A stretch of 5,561 nt of DNA from an uncultured Amaricoccus sp. (GTDB lineage Bacteria > Pseudomonadota > Alphaproteobacteria > Rhodobacterales > Rhodobacteraceae), in contig NZ_CALLYO010000003.1 of the NCBI RefSeq assembly GCF_937858865.1, positions 1-5,561 on the forward strand, in the 5' to 3' direction. Every line of letters begins with the position of its first letter. Positions within the stretch are counted from its first letter, which is position 1. Below are positions 1 through 5,440 of this stretch, piece after piece. The notes under the pieces are model-generated. The model was not told the origin of the DNA. It worked only from the letters and a program-made list of their open reading frames with translations, and ran no database searches. The translations under genes and the position numbers were made by a program.

Positions 1-77
1 ACGTCCCAGGTGGCGACGCGGAGGGTGTCGGCGGCGGCGGGAAAGGCGAGGAGGACGGTGAGGAGGAGGGCCCGCAT
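1..77 (-). CDS. Partial secreted protein, N-terminus only; possibly endonuclease/exonuclease/phosphatase family
   Basis: Reading leftwards from an ATG at 77-75, 25 codons stay open to the window edge. They begin MRALLLTVLLAFPAAAD and continue TLRVATWD. Residues 1-16 are a textbook Sec signal peptide: a basic residue at 2, a hydrophobic core at about 3-12, and a P-A-A-A end with likely cleavage after A16. The mature protein would therefore start at D17 and lie in the periplasm or be exported. The stretch LRVATWD resembles the first beta strand of endonuclease/exonuclease/phosphatase domain proteins (typically LRVATWN or LRVATYN). That family call is inference from seven residues and is weak. 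No strong Shine-Dalgarno is visible. The gene reads the same way as the LysR gene and the leu genes. It is too short here to name. Confidence 0.62.
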   Translation of the reverse strand, partial: MRALLLTVLLAFPAAADTLRVATWD

Positions 78-101
78 GGCGGGACGATGAAGGCCCGGTG
101 G

Positions 102-116
102 CTAAGGGTTCGTTAA
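102..116 (-). promoter_or_regulatory. Possible CtrA-like site upstream of the secreted-protein gene
   Basis: Read on the minus strand the bases are TTAA-CGAACCC-TTAG. This matches the alphaproteobacterial CtrA box TTAA-N7-TTAA at seven of eight fixed positions. It sits 25-39 bp upstream of the ATG at 77, where an operator or promoter element would be expected, and in one of the few AT-richer spots of the left end. A related sequence occurs at 2432-2451. CtrA binding is inference; one near-match in a short window can arise by chance. Confidence 0.3.
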
Positions 117-185
117 CCGGAAGGGGGCGCGCAACTCATGGACAGGGGGTATGCATGAGACAGCAGACGCGCGCCGGCGGGGGCG

Positions 186-1082
186 TCAACCGGCGGCGCG
201 GGCGGAGGCGGCGGCGATGAGGGTGATGAAGCGGCGGGCGCCGGTGCCGAGAGGGCGGTCGTTGCGCCAGACGAGGTCGACCCAGAGGCGGAGCTCGTTG
301 CTCATGTCGGCGAAGGCGATCTCGGCGAGGCGGCCGGCGGCCGCGGAGGGCTCGACGAGGCGGCGGGGGAGGAAGGCCCAGCCGAGGCCGGCCTCGACGA
401 GGAGGAGCGTCGAGAGGTGGCTGTCGGTGTGCCAGACGCTGCGCGAGAGAAGGAGGCGCGGGTCGGCGGCCGCCGCGTCGCGGCCGGTGACGGCGATCTG
501 GCGGGCGACGACGAGGTCGCTGAGGCGCGGGCGGGAAGTGGCGGCGACGAGGGGGTGAGAGGGCGCGGCAACGGCGACGAGCAGCTCCTGGCTGAACTCC
601 TGGAAATCCTCGCGCTCGTCGAGGCGGGGGCGCTCGAAGACGAGCGCGAGGTCGACCTCGCCGGCGTGGAGGCGGCGCATCATCTCGTCCTGCGGGCCGG
701 AGACGACGTCGATCTCGAGCGCGGGGAACTCGGCGGCGAGCGCGGCGAGCGGCGCGCTCCAGGGGACGAGGAGGAGCTCGGCGGCGATGGCGAGCGAGAG
801 GCGGCGCTCGAGGCCGGCGTGGAGGGCGAGGGCGTGCGCCTCGAGCCGGGCGAGGCCGGCGGCGATGGCGCGGACCTGCGGCTCGAGGGCGCGGGCGGCG
901 CCGGTGGGGACCGGTTCGCGGCCGGAGCGGTCGAAGAGGCGGAGGTCGAGCTCGGCCTCGAGGCCGGCGATCGTCATGCTGACGGCGGAGGGGACGCGAC
1001 CCAGCGCACGGGCGGCGGCGGAGAAGGAGCCGGCGTCGAGGACGGCGAGGAAGGTGCGGACGGTTTCGCTGGTGAAGGCCAT
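186..1082 (-). CDS. LysR-type transcriptional regulator, likely regulator of the divergent PACE efflux gene
   Basis: A 298-residue protein of typical LysR length. Residues 8-62 form the winged helix-turn-helix: the segment from F11 through GSFSAAARALG (18-28), the recognition helix around P31-S35, and the wing with LFDRSG at 49-54 and the P-x-P-T-G-A ending at 62. A linker helix, rich in Ala and Leu, follows to about residue 90. The rest is a two-lobed effector-binding domain with the usual markers (WSAPLAALAAEFPALEIDV, GEVDLALVFERP, and GLGWAFLPRRLV near the end). It should bind DNA as a tetramer and respond to a small molecule, which the sequence does not reveal. It is divergent from the PACE exporter gene across a 44-bp gap, as aceR is from aceI in Acinetobacter. 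Control of that exporter, and autoregulation, are inferred from this layout. The start at 1082 gives the canonical LysR N-terminus; the ribosome site (GGTGACGG) is poor. Confidence 0.93.
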   Translation of the reverse strand: MAFTSETVRTFLAVLDAGSFSAAARALGRVPSAVSMTIAGLEAELDLRLFDRSGREPVPTGAARALEPQVRAIAAGLARLEAHALALHAGLERRLSLAIAAELLLVPWSAPLAALAAEFPALEIDVVSGPQDEMMRRLHAGEVDLALVFERPRLDEREDFQEFSQELLVAVAAPSHPLVAATSRPRLSDLVVARQIAVTGRDAAAADPRLLLSRSVWHTDSHLSTLLLVEAGLGWAFLPRRLVEPSAAAGRLAEIAFADMSNELRLWVDLVWRNDRPLGTGARRFITLIAAASARAAG

Positions 1083-1084
1083 CC

Positions 1085-1108
1085 GTCACCATGGCTGACA
1101 GGAGCTGA
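1085..1108. promoter_or_regulatory. Candidate LysR-type operator in the divergent regulator/PACE gap
   Basis: GTCA at 1085-1088 and TGAC at 1096-1099 form an inverted repeat around seven bases, giving the LysR-type T-N11-A pattern (T1086 to A1098). A second T-N11-A follows at 1096-1108. GCTGAC occurs as a direct repeat at 1094-1099 and 1104-1109, ten bases apart, so both copies face the same side of the helix. A GGCTGA/TCAGCC pair (1093-1098, 1118-1123) extends the symmetry. This is where a LysR protein controlling a divergent gene would bind. The site lies within 3-26 bp of the regulator's start codon. T-N11-A is a loose motif, so confidence is modest. Confidence 0.38.
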
Positions 1109-1126
1109 CTGTATCCATCAGCCGGA

Positions 1127-1597
1127 ATGGACTACCTCCGGCGCCGGCACAAGCGAATCAGGATGGAAGCGGTGCAGGGTGTGCTGCGCAGGATCGTCTA
1201 CGTCTCGCTCTACGAGGGCATCGCCATCCTGGCGACCTCGGCGGGGGTCGCGGGGATCTACGGCGTGAGCGGGGCGCGCGCCGGGGTGCTGGCGGTCGGT
1301 TCCTCGACGGTCGCGATGCTGTGGAACTTCGTCTTCAACACGTTCTTCGAGCGGTGGGAGGCGCGCCACCCGGCGGCCGGGCGCAGCTTCGCCCGGCGGG
1401 TGGCGCATGCGGCGGGCTTCGAGGGCGGGCTGGCGCTCATCCTCGTGCCGCTCGCGGCCTGGTGGCTCGGGATCACGCTCGTCGAGGCGCTGATCCTCGA
1501 CCTCGGGCTGCTGGTCTTCTTCCTCGCCTATACCTTCGGCTTCACCTGGGGCTTCGACCGGCTGTTCGGGCTGCCCGGTGCCTACGGGAAGGGCTGA
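1127..1597 (+). CDS. PACE-family (AceI-like) multidrug/biguanide efflux protein with paired BTP domains
   Basis: Small inner-membrane exporter of the proteobacterial antimicrobial compound efflux family. Four helices fall at roughly 22-44, 53-75, 91-113 and 118-142, arranged as two bacterial transmembrane pair domains. The four family signatures are present: R22..YEG with E30 (the AceI E15 equivalent), WNFVFNTFFERWE at 66-78, RVAHAAGFEGGL at 91-102, and the YTFGFTWGFDR segment at 135-145. Two family positions differ: the first-helix R-x-x-H is R-x-x-Y (Y25), and the usual FNWGYD is FTWGFD (T140, F143). Known members export chlorhexidine, acriflavine and short diamines; the substrate here is unknown. 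The start is uncertain: ATG 1127 has no clear ribosome site, ATG 1163 would give 144 residues, and GTG 1172, preceded by AGGA at 8 nt, places the key glutamate at residue 15 as in AceI. The divergent LysR gene is its likely regulator. It ends 4 bp from the convergent leuD. Confidence 0.9.
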   Translation: MDYLRRRHKRIRMEAVQGVLRRIVYVSLYEGIAILATSAGVAGIYGVSGARAGVLAVGSSTVAMLWNFVFNTFFERWEARHPAAGRSFARRVAHAAGFEGGLALILVPLAAWWLGITLVEALILDLGLLVFFLAYTFGFTWGFDRLFGLPGAYGKG

Positions 1598-1601
1598 GGC
1601 G

Positions 1602-2213
1602 TCAGGCGGCGAGCCAGGGACGGCTCGAGGCCAGCTTCGCCTCGAAGCTGTCGATGGCGGCGGCCTTCTCCATGGTGAGGCCGATGTCGTCGAGGCCGTT
1701 GAGCAGGCAGTGCCTGCGGAAGGGGTCGACCTCGAAGGAGATCGAGCCGCCGTCCGGGCCGGTGATGACCTGCTTCTCGAGGTCGACGGTGACGACGGCG
1801 TTGGCGCCGCGCCGGGCGTCGTCCATCAGCATGTCGACCTGCTCCTGCGGCAGCGCGATCGGCAGGATGCCGTTCTTGAAGCAGTTATTGAAGAAGATGT
1901 CGGCGAAGGAGGGGGCGATCACGCAGCGGATGCCGAAGTCGAGCAGCGCCCAGGGGGCATGCTCGCGCGAGGAGCCGCAGCCGAAGTTCTCGCCGGCGAC
2001 GAGGATCGTCGCCTTGCGCCAGGCGGGCTTGTTGAGGACGAAGTCCGGGTTCTCGTTGCCGTCCGCGTCGTAGCGCATCTCGTCGAAGAGGTTCTTGCCG
2101 AGGCCGGAGCGCTGGATCGTCTTCAGGAACTGCTTGGGGATGATCATGTCGGTGTCGACGTTGATCAGGGGCAGCGGCGCCGCGACGCCGGTGAGCTTGG
2201 TGAACTTTTCCAT
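1602..2213 (-). CDS. leuD: 3-isopropylmalate dehydratase small subunit
   Basis: Small subunit of isopropylmalate isomerase, which pairs with LeuC in the cytoplasm to isomerise 2-isopropylmalate to 3-isopropylmalate in leucine synthesis. The 203-residue length is normal for the proteobacterial type. Visible signatures are [16 protein letters not shown] at 18-33 and [17 protein letters not shown] at 74-90, the swivelling-domain substrate loop with S81, S82 and R83. [17 protein letters not shown] follows, and a C-terminal segment recognisable in the family (GLDDIGLT) is intact. The start at 2213 has GGAAGG at 2227-2222 with an 8-nt spacer and gives the standard N-terminus MEKFTKLTG. leuC lies 1.76 kb upstream in the same orientation, separated by a MATE gene on the other strand. 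Co-transcription would have to run through that antisense gene, so leuD probably uses a promoter in 2214-2579. No damage is seen. Confidence 0.97.
   Translation of the reverse strand: MEKFTKLTGVAAPLPLINVDTDMIIPKQFLKTIQRSGLGKNLFDEMRYDADGNENPDFVLNKPAWRKATILVAGENFGCGSSREHAPWALLDFGIRCVIAPSFADIFFNNCFKNGILPIALPQEQVDMLMDDARRGANAVVTVDLEKQVITGPDGGSISFEVDPFRRHCLLNGLDDIGLTMEKAAAIDSFEAKLASSRPWLAA
1625..1650. other. Overlapping alternative hairpins inside the leuD 3' end, just past the PACE stop codon
   Basis: Two perfect inverted repeats share bases. TCGAGGC (1625-1631) pairs with GCCTCGA (1639-1645) around seven bases. CAGCTTCG (1632-1639) pairs with CGAAGCTG (1643-1650) around three bases. They begin 27 bases after the PACE stop codon, so the PACE transcript could fold here; no T-run follows. 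They lie within leuD codons (around [10 protein letters not shown]), so the symmetry may only reflect coding constraint. A transcription-ending role is inference and weak. Confidence 0.3.
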
Positions 2214-2275
2214 GGCCCGTGCCTTCCGGTGGCTTGTCGGGAGGAGTTAGCCCGGCCGGGCGGGCGGCGCAAGCG

Positions 2276-2302
2276 GCGCCGGACTTCCCCATGACTTCCC
2301 CA
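2276..2302 (-). repeat. Tandem GGGGAAGTC repeats in the leuD leader
   Basis: On the plus strand GACTTCCCCA occurs at 2282-2291 and again at 2293-2302, an 11-bp period (about one helical turn). A related copy, GGACTTCCCC, lies at 2533-2542. With flanks, 2276-2290 and 2528-2542 agree in 14 of 15 positions. The tandem pair lies 69-89 bp upstream of the leuD start. In the leuD transcript the GGGGAAG copies could pair with nearby C-runs (complement of 2304-2308 and 2314-2318), which offers alternative foldings. Whether this is a protein site, an RNA switch or chance is not known. Confidence 0.4.
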
Positions 2303-2381
2303 CGGGGGCAATCGGGGGAGAAGGCAAGAGCGAGCGGGGCGGGGCGCCCGGCAGACGCGTCGAGTCCCTGCGCAATCAGGA

Positions 2382-2395
2382 TTTCGCGCGCGAAA
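2382..2395. promoter_or_regulatory. 14-bp perfect palindrome, candidate operator
   Basis: TTTCGCGCGCGAAA reads the same on both strands. It is followed by a CTATAG palindrome (2396-2401) and by GTATC-N5-GATAC (2402-2416), so 35 consecutive bases are made of dyads. The cluster sits between the two divergent genes leuD and MATE, in the AT-rich core where promoters would be expected. I do not recognise it as the box of a named regulator family. Its operator role is inferred from position and symmetry only. Confidence 0.4.
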
Positions 2396-2433
2396 CTATA
2401 GGTATCCCATTGATACTGAAGAGATTCGTCGGG

Positions 2434-2448
2434 TTAATGCTTCGTTAC
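2434..2448 (+). promoter_or_regulatory. Possible CtrA-like site upstream of the MATE gene
   Basis: TTAA-TGCTTCG-TTAC matches TTAA-N7-TTAA at seven of eight fixed bases, 132 bp before the MATE start and 220 bp before leuD. The wider block 2432-2451 agrees with 100-119 at 15 of 20 positions, including a shared TTCGTTA. CtrA control is inference. Confidence 0.28.
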
Positions 2449-2579
2449 TCGCCCGCAGGCCCTGGATCGCGCCGACCCGGCGAGCGCCGGCCGGTCGTCC
2501 TTCAGGGCGAGGATGTCGTCGGCGATCGCGCTGGACTTCCCCTCGCCCTGTCCCTAGTGCCCCGCGCCGGAGGAGACCG

Positions 2580-3959
2580 ATGGCCGTGCCGAATTCCGCC
2601 GTTCCGCAACCCTGGTCCGCTCACGTGCGGGCGACCGTCGTGCTGGCGCTGCCGCTCGTCGGCACGCAGCTGGCACAGACGGCGATGAACGTCACCGACA
2701 CGCTGATGCTCGGCTGGCTCGGGGCGGAGGGGCTGGCGGCGGGCATCCTCGGCACGCAGGCCTTCTTCATCGTCTACATCTTCGGCGTCGGCTTCTCGCA
2801 GGCGGTGATGCCGCTCGCCGCCGCCGCCGAGGGGGCGGGCGACGCGGCGGGCGTGCGGCGGGCGGTGCGGATGGGGCTCTGGGTGCTGGCGCTCTACAGC
2901 GCGCTCGTCATGTGGCCGCTCTGGCACGCCGAGCGCATCCTGCTCGCGCTGGGGCAGGAGCCGGAGCTGGCACGGCTCGCCGGCAGCTACGTGCGGGTCG
3001 TCATGTGGTCGATGCTGCCCGCGCTCGTCATCACCGGAATGCGGGCTTTCCTGAGCGTGGTCGGGCATGCCTATGTGCTGCTCGCCATCATCGTGATCGG
3101 GGCGGGCGCCAACGGGTTGCTCGACTATGCGCTGATCTTCGGGCACTACGGCTTTCCGGCGCTCGGGGTTCCGGGTGCGGCGCTGGCCACGGCGCTCGCC
3201 AACCTGCTGATGGCGCTGCTGCTCGTCGCCTATGCGACGCTGGCGCCCGGGCTCGCGCGCTATGCTCTGCTGGCGCGCCTCTGGCGGCCGGACTGGCGGG
3301 CCTTCGGCGAGATCCTGCGGCTCGGCTGGCCGATCGGGGCGACGGTGGTGGCCGAGGTCGGGCTCTTCGTCAGCGCCTCGCTGATGATGGGCTGGCTCGG
3401 GGCGGTGCCGCTCGCGGCGCACGGGATCGCGGTACAGCTCGCCTCGGTCGCCTTCATGATCCCGCTCGGGCTCGGCAACGCGGCGACGGTGCGGGTCGGG
3501 ATCGAGTACGGGCGCGGGGCGCGGGCCGACCTCGGCCGGGCGGCGGCGACGGCGCTCGTGCTCGCGACCGGGATCGCGCGCCTCGGGGCGCTCGCCTTCT
3601 GGACCTGGCCGGAGGCGCTGATCGGGCTCTTCCTCGACGCGGAGGATCCGAACGCGGCGGCGGTCCTCGCCTATGCGGTGCCGCTCCTGCTCGTCGCCGC
3701 CGCCTTCCAGACGGTCGATTCGCTGCAGGCGGTGGGGAGCGGGCTGCTGCGCGGGGTGCAGGACACCCGCGTGCCGATGCTGATGGCGCTCTTCAGCTAC
3801 TGGGCGGTCGGGCTGCCGGTGGCCTGGGCCTTCGGCTTCCGGGCGGGCTGGGGCGGGACCGGGATATGGATCGGCCTCGCGCTCGGGCTGGCGACCGCGG
3901 CGGTGCTGCTCAACGGCCGCTTCGCGCTGCGCGAGCGGCTCGGGCTGCTCGGCCGGTGA
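2580..3959 (+). CDS. MATE-family (NorM-like) multidrug efflux transporter
   Basis: Inner-membrane antiporter expected to export cationic drugs or metabolites using sodium or proton gradients. At 459 residues it has normal MATE length, and about twelve hydrophobic helices are visible in two homologous halves. The first half opens with ALPLVGTQLAQTAMNVTDTL, followed by MLGWLG; the second with WPIGATVVAEVGLFVSASLM, followed by MGWLG, so the internal duplication is plain. Acidic residues D40, E259 and D380 sit in contexts matching the conserved NorM acids (Vibrio cholerae NorM D36, E255, D371). LLRGVQDTRVPM near 390-401 is a further family hallmark. The start at 2580 is backed by GGAGGA at 2569-2574 with a 5-nt spacer. 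No regulator gene adjoins it. It lies antisense between leuC and leuD and converges on leuC with a 9-bp gap. Which substrates and which coupling ion it uses cannot be read from the sequence. Confidence 0.95.
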   Translation: MAVPNSAVPQPWSAHVRATVVLALPLVGTQLAQTAMNVTDTLMLGWLGAEGLAAGILGTQAFFIVYIFGVGFSQAVMPLAAAAEGAGDAAGVRRAVRMGLWVLALYSALVMWPLWHAERILLALGQEPELARLAGSYVRVVMWSMLPALVITGMRAFLSVVGHAYVLLAIIVIGAGANGLLDYALIFGHYGFPALGVPGAALATALANLLMALLLVAYATLAPGLARYALLARLWRPDWRAFGEILRLGWPIGATVVAEVGLFVSASLMMGWLGAVPLAAHGIAVQLASVAFMIPLGLGNAATVRVGIEYGRGARADLGRAAATALVLATGIARLGALAFWTWPEALIGLFLDAEDPNAAAVLAYAVPLLLVAAAFQTVDSLQAVGSGLLRGVQDTRVPMLMALFSYWAVGLPVAWAFGFRAGWGGTGIWIGLALGLATAAVLLNGRFALRERLGLLGR

Positions 3960-3960
3960 T

Positions 3961-3984
3961 CCGCGGGCTCACATGAGCTCGCGG
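3961..3984 (+). terminator. Terminator-like hairpin at the MATE/leuC convergent junction
   Basis: CCGCGGGCTC (3961-3970), loop ACAT (3971-3974) and GAGCTCGCGG (3975-3984) form a 10-bp stem. In the rightward RNA every pair is satisfied, one being G-U; in the leftward RNA that pair is a C-A mismatch. It starts two bases after the MATE stop codon and contains the leuC stop codon. No U-run follows on the plus strand, so it is not a textbook intrinsic terminator. It may stabilise 3' ends or act with Rho or with opposing polymerases. Confidence 0.5.
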
Positions 3985-5375
3985 ACGTCGGTCAGCCGGC
4001 CGGTGACGGCGGCGGCGGCGGCCATCGCAGGGGAGAGCAGGTGCGTGCGGCCGCCGCGGCCCTGGCGGCCCTCGAAGTTGCGGTTCGAGGTCGAGGCGCA
4101 GCGCTCGCCGGGGGCGAGCTGGTCGGGGTTCATGCCGAGGCACATCGAGCAGCCGGCCATGCGCCAGTCGAAGCCGGCCTCGATCAGCTTCTGGGCGATG
4201 CCCTCCTCCTCGGCTTGGGCGCGGACGAGGCCGGAGCCGGGGACGATCATGGCGCGGAGGCCCTCCTTGACGCGGCGGCCCTCCATGACGCGGGCGACCT
4301 CGCGCAGGTCCTCGATGCGGCCGTTGGTGCAGGAGCCGATGAAGACGGTGTCGATGGCGATGTCCTGCAGGCGGGTGCCGGGGGTGAGGCCCATGTATTC
4401 GAGCGAGCGGCGGGCGGCGTCGACCTTGCCGCCCTTGAAGTCCTCGGGGTGGGGGACGACGCCGGTGATGGGGAGCACGTCCTCGGGGCTGGTGCCCCAG
4501 GTGACGACCGGCGCGATCTCGGCGGCGTCGAGGATCACCTCGCGGTCGAAATGCGCGCCCTCGTCGGTGAAGAGGGTGCGCCACCAGGCCTCGGCCATCT
4601 CGAAGGCGCCGGCCTTGGGGGCGTGCGGGCGGCCGCGGACGTAGCGGTAGGTCTTCTCGTCGGGGGCGATCAGGCCGGCGCGGGCGCCGCCCTCGATCGC
4701 CATGTTGCAGACGGTCATCCGGCCTTCCATGGAGAGGTTGCGGATCGCCTCGCCCATGTACTCGATGACGTGGCCGGTGCCGCCGGCGGTGCCGGTGGCG
4801 CCGATGATCGAGAGGGTGATGTCCTTGGCGGTGACGCCGGGGCCGAGGGAGCCCTTCACCTCGACCTTCATGTTCCTCGACTTCTTCTGGATCAGGGTCT
4901 GGGTGGCGAGGACGTGCTCGACCTCGGAGGTGCCGATGCCGTGGGCGAGGGCGCCGAAGGCGCCGTGGGTGGCGGTGTGGCTGTCGCCGCAGACGATGGT
5001 CATGCCGGGCTGGGTCCAGCCCTGCTCGGGGCCGATGATGTGGACGATGCCCTGGCGGATGTCGCCGACGCCGTAGTATTCGATGCCGAAGTCCTCGGCG
5101 TTCTTCTTCAGGGTCTCGACCTGGATGCGGCTCTCCTCGTTCTCGATGCCGCGGGCGCGATTGATGTCGGTCGGGACGTTGTGGTCGGGGACGGCGACGG
5201 TCTTGCCGGGCGCGCGGACCGGGCGGCCGGCCAGGCGCAGGCCCTCGAAGGCCTGGGGGCTGGTGACCTCGTGGACGAGGTGGCGGTCGATGTAGAGCAG
5301 GCAGGTGCCATCCGGGGCTTCGTCGACCAGATGGGCGTCCCAGATCTTGTCGTAGAGGGTTTTCGGTTCGGACAT
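3969..5375 (-). CDS. leuC: 3-isopropylmalate dehydratase large subunit
   Basis: Large, iron-sulfur-bearing subunit of isopropylmalate isomerase, working with LeuD in the cytoplasm on the second step of leucine synthesis. With the start at 5375 the protein has 468 residues, the usual length for the bacterial type. The N-terminus [17 protein letters not shown] and the [20 protein letters not shown] segment are standard. [31 protein letters not shown] and the C-terminal [21 protein letters not shown] match the aconitase-superfamily core. The three 4Fe-4S ligands are C349 (GSCTNG), C409 and C412 (GCSMCLGMN), spaced like C347, C407 and C410 of E. coli LeuC. The start is decided by GGAGGA (5385-5380) with a 4-nt spacer; the open frame continues to an ATG at 5471, but that 32-residue extension is unlike the family. 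It reads towards leuD but is separated from it by the MATE gene. Confidence 0.97.
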   Translation of the reverse strand: MSEPKTLYDKIWDAHLVDEAPDGTCLLYIDRHLVHEVTSPQAFEGLRLAGRPVRAPGKTVAVPDHNVPTDINRARGIENEESRIQVETLKKNAEDFGIEYYGVGDIRQGIVHIIGPEQGWTQPGMTIVCGDSHTATHGAFGALAHGIGTSEVEHVLATQTLIQKKSRNMKVEVKGSLGPGVTAKDITLSIIGATGTAGGTGHVIEYMGEAIRNLSMEGRMTVCNMAIEGGARAGLIAPDEKTYRYVRGRPHAPKAGAFEMAEAWWRTLFTDEGAHFDREVILDAAEIAPVVTWGTSPEDVLPITGVVPHPEDFKGGKVDAARRSLEYMGLTPGTRLQDIAIDTVFIGSCTNGRIEDLREVARVMEGRRVKEGLRAMIVPGSGLVRAQAEEEGIAQKLIEAGFDWRMAGCSMCLGMNPDQLAPGERCASTSNRNFEGRQGRGGRTHLLSPAMAAAAAVTGRLTDVRELM

Positions 5376-5379
5376 GCTT

Positions 5380-5385
5380 TCCTCC
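5380..5385 (-). promoter_or_regulatory. leuC ribosome binding site, decides the start
   Basis: On the minus strand GGAGGA is followed by AAGC and then the ATG at 5375. This is the strongest Shine-Dalgarno on the left-reading strand and sets the leuC start at MSEPK rather than at the in-frame ATG 96 bases upstream. Confidence 0.85.
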
Positions 5386-5420
5386 CACGAGGATGGCTTC
5401 GACGGACGACGGGTGGCGCG

Positions 5421-5440
5421 CGTCCCGGCGGTCAGGGACG
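5421..5440 (-). other. Hairpin over the stop codon of the upstream small ORF in the leuC leader
   Basis: CGTCCC (5421-5426) and GGGACG (5435-5440) are perfect six-base complements around an eight-base loop that contains the TGA of the small ORF at 5432-5512. The stem base is 45 bases upstream of the leuC start. A ribosome ending the small ORF would melt this stem. A regulatory role is inference; six GC-rich pairs are not rare in such DNA. Confidence 0.3.

Larger units (their letters stand above)
2214..2579. other. 366-bp intergenic region between leuD and the MATE gene, with an AT-rich core
   Basis: This is the only long gap in the window and must hold the promoter of the MATE gene (rightward) and probably that of leuD (leftward). 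Bases 2381-2450 are clearly richer in A and T than the surroundings. It contains a 14-bp palindrome (2382-2395), a short inverted repeat (2402-2416), a CtrA-like near-match (2434-2448), two GANTC sites (2362-2366 and 2423-2427), a GACTTCCCCA tandem repeat (2282-2302) with a further copy near 2533, and a 39-codon open stretch on the minus strand without a start codon (2437-2553). TTGATA (2410-2415) could serve as a rightward -35 element, but the hexamer 18 bases on (TTAATG) is a poor -10. No convincing protein gene or known RNA is seen. Confidence 0.7.

Noticed and set aside
170..200. Imperfect GC-rich inverted repeat around the LysR stop codon (CGCGCCG/CGGCGCG)
   Set aside because: The loop is 17 bases, the inner pairing needs a bulge, and no T-run follows; expected by chance at this base composition.
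136..1092. 318-residue minus-strand open frame over the LysR gene
   Set aside because: Arg/Pro-rich composition typical of a frame-shifted shadow in GC-rich DNA; the overlapping LysR frame has clear family motifs.
417..1268. 283-residue plus-strand open frame antisense to the LysR gene
   Set aside because: Low-complexity Gly/Glu/Ala sequence with no domain; antisense shadow of LysR and the start of PACE.
1578..2294. 238-residue plus-strand open frame antisense to leuD
   Set aside because: Low-complexity Glu/Gly/Val/Asp mirror of the LeuD codons; leuD itself is unmistakable.
2410..2688. 92-residue plus-strand open frame running into the MATE gene
   Set aside because: Starts at ATT, overlaps the MATE start by more than 100 bases, and its sequence is Arg/Pro/Gly-rich without any motif.
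2502..3422. 306-residue minus-strand open frame antisense to the MATE gene
   Set aside because: His/Arg/Pro-rich shadow; no recognisable fold, while the MATE frame has all family motifs and a strong ribosome site.
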